A stretch of DNA of 53,541 nucleotides, from IMG/VR virus record IMGVR_UViG_3300002242_000923, positions 1-53,541 of that record; one strand, given 5' to 3'. This DNA comes from a virus. The position numbers were made by a program, and so were the translations under genes. This document shows positions 41,937-52,900 of the stretch, piece after piece. The first letter of the stretch is position 1. The number at the start of each line of letters is the position of its first letter. The notes beneath the pieces were generated by a model. That model made no database searches. It was not told where the DNA came from and saw only the letters and a list, made by a program, of their open reading frames with translations.

Positions 41937-42599
41937 TTATTTTTTCTTTGTCGCTTTCTTTTTAGTTACTTTTTTGGTAACTCTCTTTTTAGATTCAGTT
42001 TTGGGTGGTGATTTGTATTTCTTTTCAGGTGCAACTTCTACTGAGTACATAACAACTGGCTTAATATGAGGCATACCTACAAAGTCTATAATGCCAATTT
42101 CTAATGCGTCTTTAGCTGATAAATACATATCTCTTGCTTCGTCATCATCCTTATGTAAACGTTTTTTCATTTCATCTTTAAATTGTTTAATAGTCTTTCC
42201 ACATCTTTTGGCAATTACTTCCATAAGTTGCTTATTTAATCTCTTAGATTCATTTACGTCATTCTGTAAGCCCTCAATTGGACCGCCTACTCCAGAAGAA
42301 CCTTGGTGAACCATAACCCTAGACTTGCGACCACAGAATCTATAATCACCTGCTGCTAACAGCACAGCTCCACAGCTCATAGCTTTTCCTATACAAACTG
42401 TAATAATTTCATTAGGAACTTGTTCCATTGTTTCTAACATGCTGTTTAATGAATCAATGTAACCACCGTAAGAGTCGATATAGACTAAAATAGGTTGATT
42501 TGAGTCTTGCGTTGCTCTATGGATAACTTTCTTTCTAAAACTCTTTGCTGATTCTTCAGTAAACTTATTAACCATTATTTCATCATTATGATCACTCAT
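41937..42599 (-). CDS. clpP: ClpP-like serine protease (copy 2) with Lys-rich tail
   Basis: 220 residues from ATG 42599, which has AAAGGAG upstream; the frame to 42635 is not favoured. Triad: GKAMSCGA (S75), MVHQGSSG (H98), and ARDMYLSAKDALEIG (D157), very close to the cellular ClpP pattern. The last 25 residues are Lys/Thr repeats (KKRVTKKVTKKKATKKK). With copy 1 it could form a mixed ClpP ring with ClpA at 44661. Its long 5' leader has a hairpin and motif site 9. Confidence 0.9.
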   Translation of the reverse strand: MSDHNDEIMVNKFTEESAKSFRKKVIHRATQDSNQPILVYIDSYGGYIDSLNSMLETMEQVPNEIITVCIGKAMSCGAVLLAAGDYRFCGRKSRVMVHQGSSGVGGPIEGLQNDVNESKRLNKQLMEVIAKRCGKTIKQFKDEMKKRLHKDDDEARDMYLSAKDALEIGIIDFVGMPHIKPVVMYSVEVAPEKKYKSPPKTESKKRVTKKVTKKKATKKK

Positions 42600-42623
42600 G
42601 TTTACTCCTTTAAATAAGAAAAT

Positions 42624-42660
42624 CTGCACTTTCAAAATAGATTAATTCTTACTCGTGCAG
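42624..42660 (-). promoter_or_regulatory. Hairpin in the leader of clpP copy 2
   Basis: CTGCAC/GTGCAG, 6-bp stem with a 25-base AT-rich loop, ends 18 bases before the ribosome binding site. It may control translation or mRNA stability. Confidence 0.35.
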
Positions 42661-42695
42661 ACGAATTGAGAAGAATCGTATTGTTACAAATCTTT

Positions 42696-42705
42696 CGATT
42701 CTGTT
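42696..42705 (-). promoter_or_regulatory. AACAGAATCG promoter-like motif (site 9)
   Basis: Exact match 96 bases before the clpP copy 2 start. The longest leader but one among these sites. Confidence 0.7.
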
Positions 42706-42794
42706 TAAGTTATTCTACGTTCAAATAATAAAACACATTATATAAATCAGTTTTTATGTTCATATTAACTTGTACTAATATGCCTTGACGATCC

Positions 42795-43076
42795 TCATGA
42801 CACTGCCACCGTGTTAACCTCGATAACAGTTTGCCTTAAAGACATAACATCATCACCTTGAAAGATGAATAATGGCATATTATCATGCGGTAATCTTAAT
42901 TGACACTTAATATCTTTATCTCCAAACTCAAGTAAATACTTACCTACATTAAAGCTTTGATCTTTTGCAGGGTTAGTATCTAGAACATTTATTGCACCTC
43001 TTTTAAAGATAATGCTCTGAACATACTCTAAGTTAGACTTAGGTATTGGAAACAACCATTTAAACACACTATTCAT
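42795..43076 (-). CDS. Hypothetical protein (93 aa)
   Basis: MNSVFKWLFPIPKSNLEYVQ, then a beta-rich half (GKYLLEFGDKDIKCQLRLPH, PLFIFQGDDVMSLRQ). Overlaps the previous small gene by eight bases. No family recognised. The gap 42706-42794 has no gene I can support. Confidence 0.58.
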   Translation of the reverse strand: MNSVFKWLFPIPKSNLEYVQSIIFKRGAINVLDTNPAKDQSFNVGKYLLEFGDKDIKCQLRLPHDNMPLFIFQGDDVMSLRQTVIEVNTVAVS

Positions 43077-43215
43077 TTTTCACCTTATTATACTTTTTCG
43101 CCCAATATATAGCGATTGCATGTAGTTTACTAATATCTAATAAACTTAATTCATTTAAAATTATAGCCAAATACATAGTACTTTCTAATTCATGTTTCTT
43201 TTTTGTTAAACCCAA
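43069..43215 (-). CDS. Mini-protein (48 aa), LxxLxhhD family
   Basis: TTG start at 43215 inside the thyX end: MGLTKKKHELESTMYLAIIL, then NELSLLDISKLHAIAIYW. AAAGGCAGCAGG lies upstream. Same size and core as the 44531 and 48614 products. Overlaps both neighbours. Confidence 0.5.
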   Translation of the reverse strand: MGLTKKKHELESTMYLAIILNELSLLDISKLHAIAIYWAKKYNKVKNE

Positions 43216-43910
43216 CCTGCTGCCTTTGAAATAATAGGAAGTTTCTTGATGAATTGTAACTTTATTGCTTCCGCTATATCTCTATGCTCCTTCTGAGTAG
43301 ATGGATCTGATCTTAGGTTAATATAGTGAACCCATGATCTTAATGTTCCATTCATAAAGAGTCTTGTTTGAGCCTGTAAAGGCAGTACTGCACGAGCACA
43401 TTCTTTTGCAATCTTATTATCTAAAGCCCATTTATAGTTTTCAAAGCTTTGTTTCCAATTTTCTAATTGACGTTTCTCCCATTCGACTTTAATTTCAGGG
43501 GCAATATCGTCAATTGAGTTTTGTCTGTTTTTATCATCTTGTCTACGGGCTGCATAAATCTCAATACCGTTATTAGCAACAGCAGAGTATCTCTGGCTAA
43601 ACTCTTGAAAGTTAAATGATCTATGTCTTAAGATTTGAGGAGCTATCATTCTTGTGGTTTTAATCTCAAATCCTATATTTCCCATCTCTAGGATACTCCA
43701 ATGCCCGTGATTCATGCAATATTTAATTAGTCCTGCATGGTTGGGATTCTTTTGGTTAGAAGAACTAACCCTTGCTATATAAGCTATCAGACCTTCTAAG
43801 TCTTGTACGCCTTCAATAAATTCAAGGCTATTACTACCTTTAGCTTCTTTCATTAACTTATATAAGTAACTGTCATCAATCTTTGTTTCTGATACTAGGT
43901 TTACTTCCAT
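43206..43910 (-). CDS. thyX: Flavin-dependent thymidylate synthase
   Basis: 234 residues. The ThyX signature RHRSFNFQEFSQRYS (95-109) is intact, with HGHWSILEMGN before it and VLPLQAQTRLFMNGTLRSWV, then HYINLR, after it. It makes dTMP from dUMP with FAD and methylene-tetrahydrofolate. GGAGTAAAC precedes the ATG. Works with dCMP deaminase (17186), NrdJ (49903) and the ThyA-family enzyme (22780). Confidence 0.92.
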   Translation of the reverse strand: MEVNLVSETKIDDSYLYKLMKEAKGSNSLEFIEGVQDLEGLIAYIARVSSSNQKNPNHAGLIKYCMNHGHWSILEMGNIGFEIKTTRMIAPQILRHRSFNFQEFSQRYSAVANNGIEIYAARRQDDKNRQNSIDDIAPEIKVEWEKRQLENWKQSFENYKWALDNKIAKECARAVLPLQAQTRLFMNGTLRSWVHYINLRSDPSTQKEHRDIAEAIKLQFIKKLPIISKAAGWV

Positions 43911-44025
43911 GTTTACTCCAATATTCTAATAAATTATGTCTATTTTCCCAATCAACTATATCTAAATGTACTAATAAAAAAACAAATTCAAATGCTCTCT
44001 TATTGTCTTGCCAATGACTGCTCAT
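43876..44025 (-). CDS. Mini-protein (49 aa), LxxLxhhD family
   Basis: MSSHWQDNKRAFEFVFLLVH, then LDIVDWENRHNLLEYW. Overlaps the thyX start by 35 bases. The ribosome binding site is weak (AGAAG). The similarity to the 38686 product (LKAFTLMIKKLGILNGIDAF) supports it. Confidence 0.5.
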   Translation of the reverse strand: MSSHWQDNKRAFEFVFLLVHLDIVDWENRHNLLEYWSKHGSKPSIRNKD

Positions 44026-44030
44026 TTTAA

Positions 44031-44150
44031 CTAATCTTCTAGACAATTAGCGTCTTTCGCATCGCTAATATCACTCATGAATATATCTTGGAAGAATTTC
44101 ATAATCTCTTCTTCACTCATTCCATCAAAATCATCCATACTTAAGGCCAT
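44031..44150 (-). CDS. Acidic mini-protein (39 aa)
   Basis: MALSMDDFDGMSEEEIMKFF, then QDIFMSDISDAKDANCLED. GGAGAG is six bases before the ATG at 44150, which overlaps the end of the membrane protein gene. Function unknown. Confidence 0.5.
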   Translation of the reverse strand: MALSMDDFDGMSEEEIMKFFQDIFMSDISDAKDANCLED

Positions 44151-44485
44151 CGTTTTCTCTCCACCATATTGAGCATTAACTCAATTGATTTTATTGCTTC
44201 TCTTTTAATTCTAATTTTACGCGTCATATACGTATCTATAGCTGAAACTAATACTGTAATAAAGGCATATAGGGATACACCTAATAGTGTGTATTGTACA
44301 AAACTTAAGTCAAAGCATAAGGAAAGTCCCATAGTGATACCATTGATAATAAGAAATAGCGAAGTTGATAATCCATCAACTGTGCATATTCCACTAAAAA
44401 AATAAGTTGCTGTTTGCTTCATAAATTTACACTCCCAACGCCTTTTCAGGATATGATATAGGCTAAACTTTTTCCAACCTTTCAT
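44141..44485 (-). CDS. Membrane protein with two to three hydrophobic segments (114 aa)
   Basis: Basic N-terminus (MKGWKKFSLYHILKRRWECK) then hydrophobic stretches (SLFLIINGITMGLSLCF; FVQYTLLGVSLYAFITVLVS). A basic C-terminus follows. GAGGTTG precedes the ATG. Not an obvious holin; may be a superinfection or envelope protein. Confidence 0.6.
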   Translation of the reverse strand: MKGWKKFSLYHILKRRWECKFMKQTATYFFSGICTVDGLSTSLFLIINGITMGLSLCFDLSFVQYTLLGVSLYAFITVLVSAIDTYMTRKIRIKREAIKSIELMLNMVERKRWP

Positions 44486-44530
44486 TTTTTCAACCTCGTA
44501 TAAAAAGAATTGTCTAGTACTGTTCTTATC

Positions 44531-44683
44531 TTACTCTTTTAGAGTTAATCTTTTTAAATTGTAATATACATCTACTACTTCTCTTGTCCAATTGTCATCG
44601 TATTCATCTAATATATTTAAACATACTAACAATATGCCTACATCTAAAAGTAATTCAACATCATACAGGTTTTGATTCATCAT
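44531..44683 (-). CDS. Mini-protein (50 aa), LxxLxhhD family
   Basis: MMNQNLYDVELLLDVGILLV, then CLNILDEYDDNWTREVV. The double ATG at 44683/44680 lies in the clpA 3' end, with AAGGAACTAG upstream, so it is coupled to clpA. Core LLVCLNILD. Confidence 0.55.
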   Translation of the reverse strand: MMNQNLYDVELLLDVGILLVCLNILDEYDDNWTREVVDVYYNLKRLTLKE

Positions 44684-46973
44684 CTAGTTCCTTAACCACA
44701 GTTGATACTGTAATATTTGGTTTTGGCTTTACGAATTCTAAATGAATATCGTTTTTCTTAACTGTTACTTTAACGGTATCTCCTGCATCAACTTCTTTCT
44801 TAAGAATAGGCTTAACTAACATTTTAATTATAGATTCATCAACCTCTCTTTTAATTGGTCTTGCCCCCATCTCAGGATCGAATCCTCGCTCAGCTAGTAA
44901 TTCTTTAGCTTTCTTACTTACACTGAGTTTAATACCTTTAGCTGTTAGCTTTAACTGAACTAACTTAATAAATTTCTCAGTAATCTTAATCATAATATCT
45001 TCAGTAAGACTATTAAACTTAACTGTACCACTCAACTTATTTCGGAATTCAGGTCTAAATGTGTCATTTAAAGTTGTAATCATTGCTTTAGTTTGAGCAT
45101 CTACTTTATTGTTTATTGTAGAAGTTAGACCTAATGGTGCTTTGGTTTTTGAAGCAACGGTCGCTCCAGCATTAGAAGTCATTAAGACTAATACGTTGCT
45201 GAAGTCGACCTTGTTACCTCTGCCGTCTGTCATACTGGCTCCGTCCATGATACCTAGAAGGGCATCATAAACTTTCTCATGTGCTTTTTCTATCTCATCT
45301 AATAGTAATATAGTATGAGGATATTTCATAATCTCATTAGTTAGAGTACCACCTTCATCAGAGCCAATTAGCCCTGGAGATGATCCAAATAACTTAGAGA
45401 CAGACTCTTTATTTGAAAACTCTGACATATTTAATGCAAAGAAATTTGATTTAGTCTGTGCTGCAATTTGTTTTGCCAATTCAGTCTTACCAGTACCTGT
45501 TGGTCCCAATAATAAGAATGAACCTATTGGTTGCCCGATATCTCGTAGTCCAGCTTTAGCGATTTCAACTTGCTCTACCACTTGATCGATAGCGTCATCT
45601 TGTCCAAAAATAACTTTTTTAATATTTTCACTAATGTCTATATAATTAGACTTATTTCTAGACTGCTTGAATGCTGATATGGGTGTACCTGTTGCTATTG
45701 ATATAATTTGCTCTACATCTTCAATTGTAGCATTTGTTCTGGCACTCTTAAGTGTTGTCTTAATTCTCGCGCCAACACTATCTGTAACAGATATTGCTTT
45801 ATCAGGAAAGAATTGCGTAGTTAAATATTGACCACTAAGATTTACAATTCTTTCTAATACATCATCAGAATATGTAACCCCATGATACTTCTCTAAAACA
45901 GGTTTAATACCTTGCTTAAGTATTCTAAGAGTTTCCTTAGCTGTTGGCTCTTCGATCTTAACCATTTGGAAACGTCTCATAAGAGCTTTATCTTTAGTGA
46001 TCTTTTGGTTGTACTCCTCTTCAGTAGTAGCGCCGATACAGCTTAACTCACCATTAGATAAACTAGGTTTAATCATGTTAGCTAAGTCAACACCTTCTTT
46101 GCTACCACCGGCTCCAGCTCCCATTACTTGGTGAACCTCATCAATAAATAAAATACCATTGATTTTATCTTTTTGTTTAAGCTTTTTTAAGTCTTCTAGA
46201 ATACCTTTTACCTTTTCTTCAAATTCACCTCTAAACTTAGAACCAGCAAGTATGTTACCAACGTTAAGTGAATATACTCTTGAATTCTTAAGGGCATCAG
46301 GCACTTGACCTGTTTCAATTAGCGATGCTAGACCTTCAGCCACAGCCGTCTTACCAACCCCTGGTTTACCGACTAACATTGGATTCTTCTTTTTGTAGTG
46401 AGCTAAAATCTCTACTATGCGTTCTACCTCAGGCCGTCTACCGATAAGTGGGTCAATAAGTTTCTTTTTAGCTTTATCACCTAAATCATCACAGTATTCA
46501 ACTAAATTTTTATACTTACCTTTAGCTACTGTTCCACTATTAGGATCGTGTTTGTAACCTGATTTATTTAAAAAATAAGTAATATATGTATCAGGGTCAT
46601 TTGCTGCAACTTTATATGTAGAATTTAAAACATCTTCAAAGAAAATTGGTCTTTTATTATTTTTTGCATCATGCTGCGCATGGTCAAATATCTTTTTTAA
46701 ACCTGGAGTCATAGTTGCATCTAATCTTCCTGGTTTATTCATAAGATTTCGCATCTGAGAAAATATTTCTAATTGAGCATCCTCAACATCAATATGCTTA
46801 TCTAATGCGTCTTTAAGAAAATCTATATCACAACCTCTGGATTTAAGGAATTCTAGATTCTCTTCATAATCATCCTTAAGACAAAACCTTATAAATTTGC
46901 AAGTAGAAATAGTATCTATATTGGATTCTTCTACTACTCCTTCTAATAATTCTTGTGTTATTTTGTTAGTCAT
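44661..46973 (-). CDS. clpA: ClpA-type AAA+ unfoldase with ClpP-docking loop
   Basis: 770 residues, close to cellular ClpA length. N-domain (1-140), first AAA module with GKPGVGKT (202-209) and ILFIDEVH (274-281), second with GPTGTGKT (490-497) and ILLLDE (555-560), and the C-terminal MGARPIKREVD. Between them VASKTKAPLGLTS carries LGL (614-616) at the place of the IGL loop that docks on ClpP. So the unfoldase keeps both ATPase sites and the protease contact. AGGAGGT precedes the ATG. ClpS is eight bases upstream, and ClpP copies are at 41937 and 35486. Confidence 0.
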   Translation of the reverse strand: MTNKITQELLEGVVEESNIDTISTCKFIRFCLKDDYEENLEFLKSRGCDIDFLKDALDKHIDVEDAQLEIFSQMRNLMNKPGRLDATMTPGLKKIFDHAQHDAKNNKRPIFFEDVLNSTYKVAANDPDTYITYFLNKSGYKHDPNSGTVAKGKYKNLVEYCDDLGDKAKKKLIDPLIGRRPEVERIVEILAHYKKKNPMLVGKPGVGKTAVAEGLASLIETGQVPDALKNSRVYSLNVGNILAGSKFRGEFEEKVKGILEDLKKLKQKDKINGILFIDEVHQVMGAGAGGSKEGVDLANMIKPSLSNGELSCIGATTEEEYNQKITKDKALMRRFQMVKIEEPTAKETLRILKQGIKPVLEKYHGVTYSDDVLERIVNLSGQYLTTQFFPDKAISVTDSVGARIKTTLKSARTNATIEDVEQIISIATGTPISAFKQSRNKSNYIDISENIKKVIFGQDDAIDQVVEQVEIAKAGLRDIGQPIGSFLLLGPTGTGKTELAKQIAAQTKSNFFALNMSEFSNKESVSKLFGSSPGLIGSDEGGTLTNEIMKYPHTILLLDEIEKAHEKVYDALLGIMDGASMTDGRGNKVDFSNVLVLMTSNAGATVASKTKAPLGLTSTINNKVDAQTKAMITTLNDTFRPEFRNKLSGTVKFNSLTEDIMIKITEKFIKLVQLKLTAKGIKLSVSKKAKELLAERGFDPEMGARPIKREVDESIIKMLVKPILKKEVDAGDTVKVTVKKNDIHLEFVKPKPNITVSTVVKELDDESKPV

Positions 46974-49900
46974 TTGACCTCCTAAGACTTTTCGATAGTG
47001 AATTTCAATATGTTAATTTGTTCTCTGCGTAATGGCATTAGTTGTATAATGTGTTCTTTAATCATTTCAACAATAACTAATTTCATTTCTGCTACTTCTT
47101 TACTATAAGTACCGCAGATACCTTGACCACTTGAGTCAACTTCTGTAGCTACCTCTAAGGCATCATTATGTGTTAACTCAAATGCTTGTGATAAGATTAG
47201 AATAACCTCATCGTAAGATGTATAATCATTATTATGTACAATGACATCATATTCTGATGGTTTTTTTATTTTTACTTTCTCTTCGACTGCAATATCTGAA
47301 TTTGTTTCGTTCATGATACCCCTTGATTATATTAATGTATTGTTGGGAATCGAACCCATTACACCCCATGCCAACTACTGTAATTGTATTAATGAGGTTG
47401 GTTTACTCATACATATAATTTTCGATTCTGTTTATGGTGGGTAGTTGTATAGTTTCAGTTGAAAAGAGAAGAACAAGTTAACAACACCGTCCAGGCTCTT
47501 TAACAAAAGACAAATTACAAATGCATACTATGTGGCTTAACAACGAAACAAAGGACTCTATCGGTCCATAAGTGGTCGCCACGACAAGTGCTAGTTTCCG
47601 TAGAAAGGCTTCAACGCCAGTTGATTTGGTTTCTCATTCCCCCATCCGCTCTACAACTACCCGAAGTGAGCCGTTACAGCAAGCTAATCGCTTGAAGTAG
47701 GGTCACTGTATCTTTACTAAGTGTAATCTTAGTATTGAAGTTTAATGCAAGGAGATCGTCCTCACATGCTTCAATCTTCTTAGATAATTCAACTTGTTGT
47801 TTCTTAAAGTTCTCTTCATCAGAACTTAAAAGAAAATTAGCATCAAACGATGAACGGCTAAATCTATCACCATTAGCTAAGAAAGTCTTATTTCTTTGAG
47901 ACTCATCCTCTAATTCTTTCTCATCTAATGAGTTAAAGCTTTTAAGGAAACTGTTAACAAAAGAAGCTTTGTTCTCTAAGATAACTTTATTAAGAATCTT
48001 TTTATTAATACCACTTTCATTATTTTTCTCAGCAATCTGCTGTCTAATTTTAAACCTAGCATCAATAAGACTATTTAGGTTATCAAAGGCAGTAAAGAAT
48101 TCAGCACGAGCTTGAACTAGCTCAGGTAGAACCTCTGACTGAACATCAGCATTAACTCTTACCGACTTAGATGTACTAAATTGGTGCTTTGCTTGAGAAA
48201 TAAAGCTCTCAAGTTTACTTTCTAATTTTCTTGCTTTTCTTAAATTTAATTCCATCTATTTCTCCTGGTTATATTTAGCTATAAAACTTTCTATTTCTGA
48301 TAACGATACAGGCTAATAATAACCAACCTACAAATATTATAAGTAAGACATCTAGCGTTATTGTTTTCCCCACTTCTCACAAAATTTGCATTCCTGCACT
48401 CTAATAAAGTGACGCTTTTCCCCAGTGTTTATATTAATTAAAACTGCAGTATGTAAACCTAAATTAAACAGAAATACTATAAACTTACTATAATTATTTT
48501 GAATGTCAAGCATTTGCGTCTTGTTCATATTGATTTTTCGATTCTGTTTTGATGTTATCTTTTATTATAAAGATAAATAGATTTATATTTTTAATATAGT
48601 ATTAACATTATACTTAAAAGTGTTTATAGTTATTTAATAATGTATATGATAACTTATTATCAAAATCATCCACATTATTTTTTTTGCTTATAATGTCTAA
48701 ATAACTTAAAATTTCAGTAAAGTTCCAAATTATTTCATAGTTATTTATTAAGTCATGTATATCATCCATTTATTATTTCCTCTTATATAGGCAATTACTA
48801 TTACACAAAATGTTTTACGCTGTTGTTATATTAAGATTTTTTCGTCATTACAGAGGTTTATTATTAATTCATTAGACGGTTTTAGGATCAGTTTCTATAG
48901 TTTTATAATATAGTTCTTCTACATGAAAATAATCCTGTAAATTATTATGAAAAATAACCATAGCACCAGTTTCACGTACAATTTTACCATTACTAACTTT
49001 AATAAACTTGTCTACTATATTTAATTTTGATAAAGTTATGACAAAAGTTTGAACCATATTGTATCTTATATTCATTTCTACCACCTAAACTCATTATATT
49101 TAGTTATATGTGTATGTGCTGATTTCTAAACATAAACTGCAATGCTAATATATTAATGCTAGCCAATTATTCTTTTATGATTTCAAAGAAGTGAGCTACT
49201 TGCTTTTTTCTTATCAAATCTTTTCTTATCTTTTTAGATATATAGATACATTGATCTATATAATTCTCAGATAACATCCCTGTTTCAAACCCCGTATGAT
49301 AGTTATAAGCATTAAAATGTCCACCAGCAAAATCAGTATAGAAATCTATAAATATATAATGAGTACCATGTCTAGTTGTTGTAACCCAATCATATGCAAA
49401 TATTAACGCATTACCTTTATTAACAATTTTCTTCATTTTATTAACAGTTACATTTTCATGAAACTTAAATTTAATACCATAAGCTTTAAGAATAGCTTTC
49501 ATATCACAAGCCCATTTACTTTTTTTAGGTTCATAGCCTGCTTTCTCTAAATCCTTCATAGTTTCTCTATAAGGAGCAGAATATCCTAGCCATTTAAGTG
49601 CATTCATAATAGCTATCGAACCACAACTCATTCTGTGTGGTTGTTCTGTTATGTATCTTTTCATATAGCTTTCCCCCTATATGCATAGATTTTTATCTAT
49701 ATTTTTTTCGATTCTGTTAAAATAATTAAGGGTTTAACAAGAAACTATGGTAGAATATTACTAATCGAAAACGCAATTATGGGACACCAAATGATCAATA
49801 AAGTATCTTTTTTAAATATATCAAGCAACAAAACATCAATTTCACACCCTATATTAGCTAACTAAAATCAAGTAACATTTAATGCCTTAAGGAGGTTATT

Positions 49901-52900
49901 GCATGACCGAAGAGTCGAAAAGTCTGAAAATTTTAAGTGACATCACAGTTTTTACAAAATATGCGAGATATAATCCAAAGTTAAAAAGAAGAGAAACTTG
50001 GGAAGAACTTTGTTATAGAAACAGAGATATGCACCTAAAGAAGTATCCTCAAATGCATGCTGAAATATTAAATTTATATAACAACTTTGTTATTCCTAAG
50101 AAAGTACTTCCATCAATGCGATCTATACAGTTTGGTGGTAAATCTATAGAGGTTGCGCCAAATAGAATGTACAATTGTTGCTATCTTCCTATTGATGATT
50201 TAAGAAGCTTTTCTGAGTCTATGTTTCTATTATTAGGAGGAACAGGTGTTGGTTATTCTGTTCAAAATAAACACATAGAAAAACTTCCTGAAATACGTAA
50301 ACCAATTAAAACTCGTAGATATTTAATAGGCGACTCAATTGAAGGGTGGGCAGATAGTATTAAGGCCTTATTATCCGCTTATATGAAAGGTAAATCTTTA
50401 CCTATTTTTGACTTTAGAGATATAAGGGAAAAAGGCGCCGCTCTTGTTACATCTGGAGGTAAGGCTCCAGGACCAGAGCCATTAAAGACGTGCTTACATC
50501 AATTGCAAACCATTCTTGATCGTAAGAAAAATGGTGAAAAACTTACTTCTTTAGAGGTTCACGATATGCTATGCTTTATTGCTGATGCTGTTTTAGCGGG
50601 TGGTATTCGTAGAGCAGCAATGATATGTTTATTTGACATGAATGATCAAGATATGCTAACATGTAAATTTGGAGAATGGTGGGAACTTAATCCGCAACGT
50701 GGACGAGCTAATAACTCAGCAGTTGTACTTAGACATAAGATAACCCACGATAAATTTATGGATTTATGGGGAAAAATAGAAGCATCAGGCTCAGGTGAGC
50801 CAGGATTTTATTTTAGCAATGATGCAGATCTTGGTTGTAATCCGTGCTGTGAGATCGCTCTTAAGCCATATGAATTCTGTAACCTAACCGAGATCAACTT
50901 AAGTAATGTAACGTCACAAGAGGATTTGAATGAGCGAGCTAAGGCAGCAGCTTTCTTAGGTACTCTTCAAGCAGGATATACTAGTTTTCATTATTTAAGG
51001 GACATTTGGAAACGAACTACAGAAAAAGAAGCATTAATAGGTGTATCAGGTACTGGTATTGCCTCAGGTGAAGTACTGCAGTATGATTTAAAAGAAGCAG
51101 CTGAAACTGTAAAGACTGAGAATGCACGTGTAGCAAAGATAATTGGAATTAACAAAGCAGCAAGGACAACAGCGATAAAGCCATCAGGGACAACATCTCT
51201 TGTTCTAGGGACCAGTTCAGGGATTCATGCATGGCATTCAGCATATTTCATTAGACGAATGCGTTTAGGGAAGAATGAAGCTATTTATAAATATTTAGCA
51301 GAAAAACACCCTGAATTAGTAGAAGATGAGTATTTTAAACCAGAAACTCAAGCTGTAGTTCAAGTGCCAATTAAAGCTCCTACGAATGGAATATTTAGAA
51401 CAGAAAGTCCAATTGACCTATTAGAAAGAATTAAAAAGTTTTCAGAAGAGTGGATTAAAACAGGTCACCGAAAAGGAGTTAATACTCACAATGTTAGTGC
51501 TACTGTTTCTATTAAAGAAGGTGAATGGGATTTAGTTGGAGCTTGGGTTTGGACAAATAGAAATTGTTTCAATGGCCTTTCATTCTTGCCATATTCAGAC
51601 CATAGTTATGTCCAAGCTCCTTTTGAGTCTATAACAAGTGAACAGTATGCCGAAATGGAAAAACATTTAAACAATATAGATTTAACTGAGATTATTGAAG
51701 ATAATGACGATACAGATTTAAGTGGGGAAATTGCTTGTGGTGGTGGTGGAGGTAGTTGCGAGATCTAACATCATTATGGGGAATAGAATAGCGGTAGTGA
51801 AAAGCTACCGCTTCTTTTTCACTTATGTAATTCTGAAAACAAACTATTTGCAAAACCATTATTAGGTTCTTTATTGCCATATTTAAGACAATAATCATTA
51901 GTATATAAGGCTGAATTCATCGGAATGTGAACATTAATTCCCAGTTCTGATAGAGCTTTACGTAAAGCTCTTAATCTCTTTCTACCTATTATAGTAGTAG
52001 GAAAATTCACCGCTTTACTGTAAGCTTTGTTAATTTCTTCTAATCTTTCTTCTTCATAAGTCTTTTGTGGTTTCATACTTCTCCATTGTTAATTAATTTT
52101 TCTCATTGCACTTCTATGGTTACAACTTTTACAAACTTTAATCTCGAATTCACCATCTGGTCTTTTTATAGGTACACTGTGAATATTGTCATTGCCACAT
52201 ACTTCACACACTGGAGTTATAGTTGGTTGATTATTTTCTATTTTATTTGCTCGTTCTTCTAATTTATCAATAACTACATTATTGACGATACTTCTTAATT
52301 TACTTACTTCTTTTCTTAATTTCTCATTCTCCTGCTCAAACTTCTTATAACGTCTCCATTCATTCTTTGAACTTCTTTGTCTTGACATTTCTACTCCATA
52401 TTAGTGTAGGTAAACTACTTATATTGTACCATAATTACTACTGATTTAACCTCCATGTGTTAGTATAATGTATATATGAATGAATCTCAATTATTAGCAT
52501 ATTTTTGTCCCCTATGTAATTCTTCTCGTTTTGGTCCACATTGGATGTCAAGTTATGAAAGAGAATGGAATAAATGCACTTCTTGTGGCTATATGGAGTT
52601 ACAAGAAGTAACGAAGAACCGTATTTTTTCTTTAATTGATCCAGATATGCTTTCTGAACCATTTATCGACCCCATAACCGTTAAAATGATAGATAAAGTT
52701 AATGGCATGAAAGTAGACAGCGACAATATAAATAGCCAAAACAAGAGTACAAAGTGTAACAATTGCTCCTGCGCTGACTAAGCAAACTAATATCCAATTA
52801 ATCATTTATTGTCCCTTTTTACTTCATTCATGTCTTTAAGCACTCTATCTAAATTTGCAACGAAACTCGCTTGATCAGTTAACCCTAAATTAAATAAAAA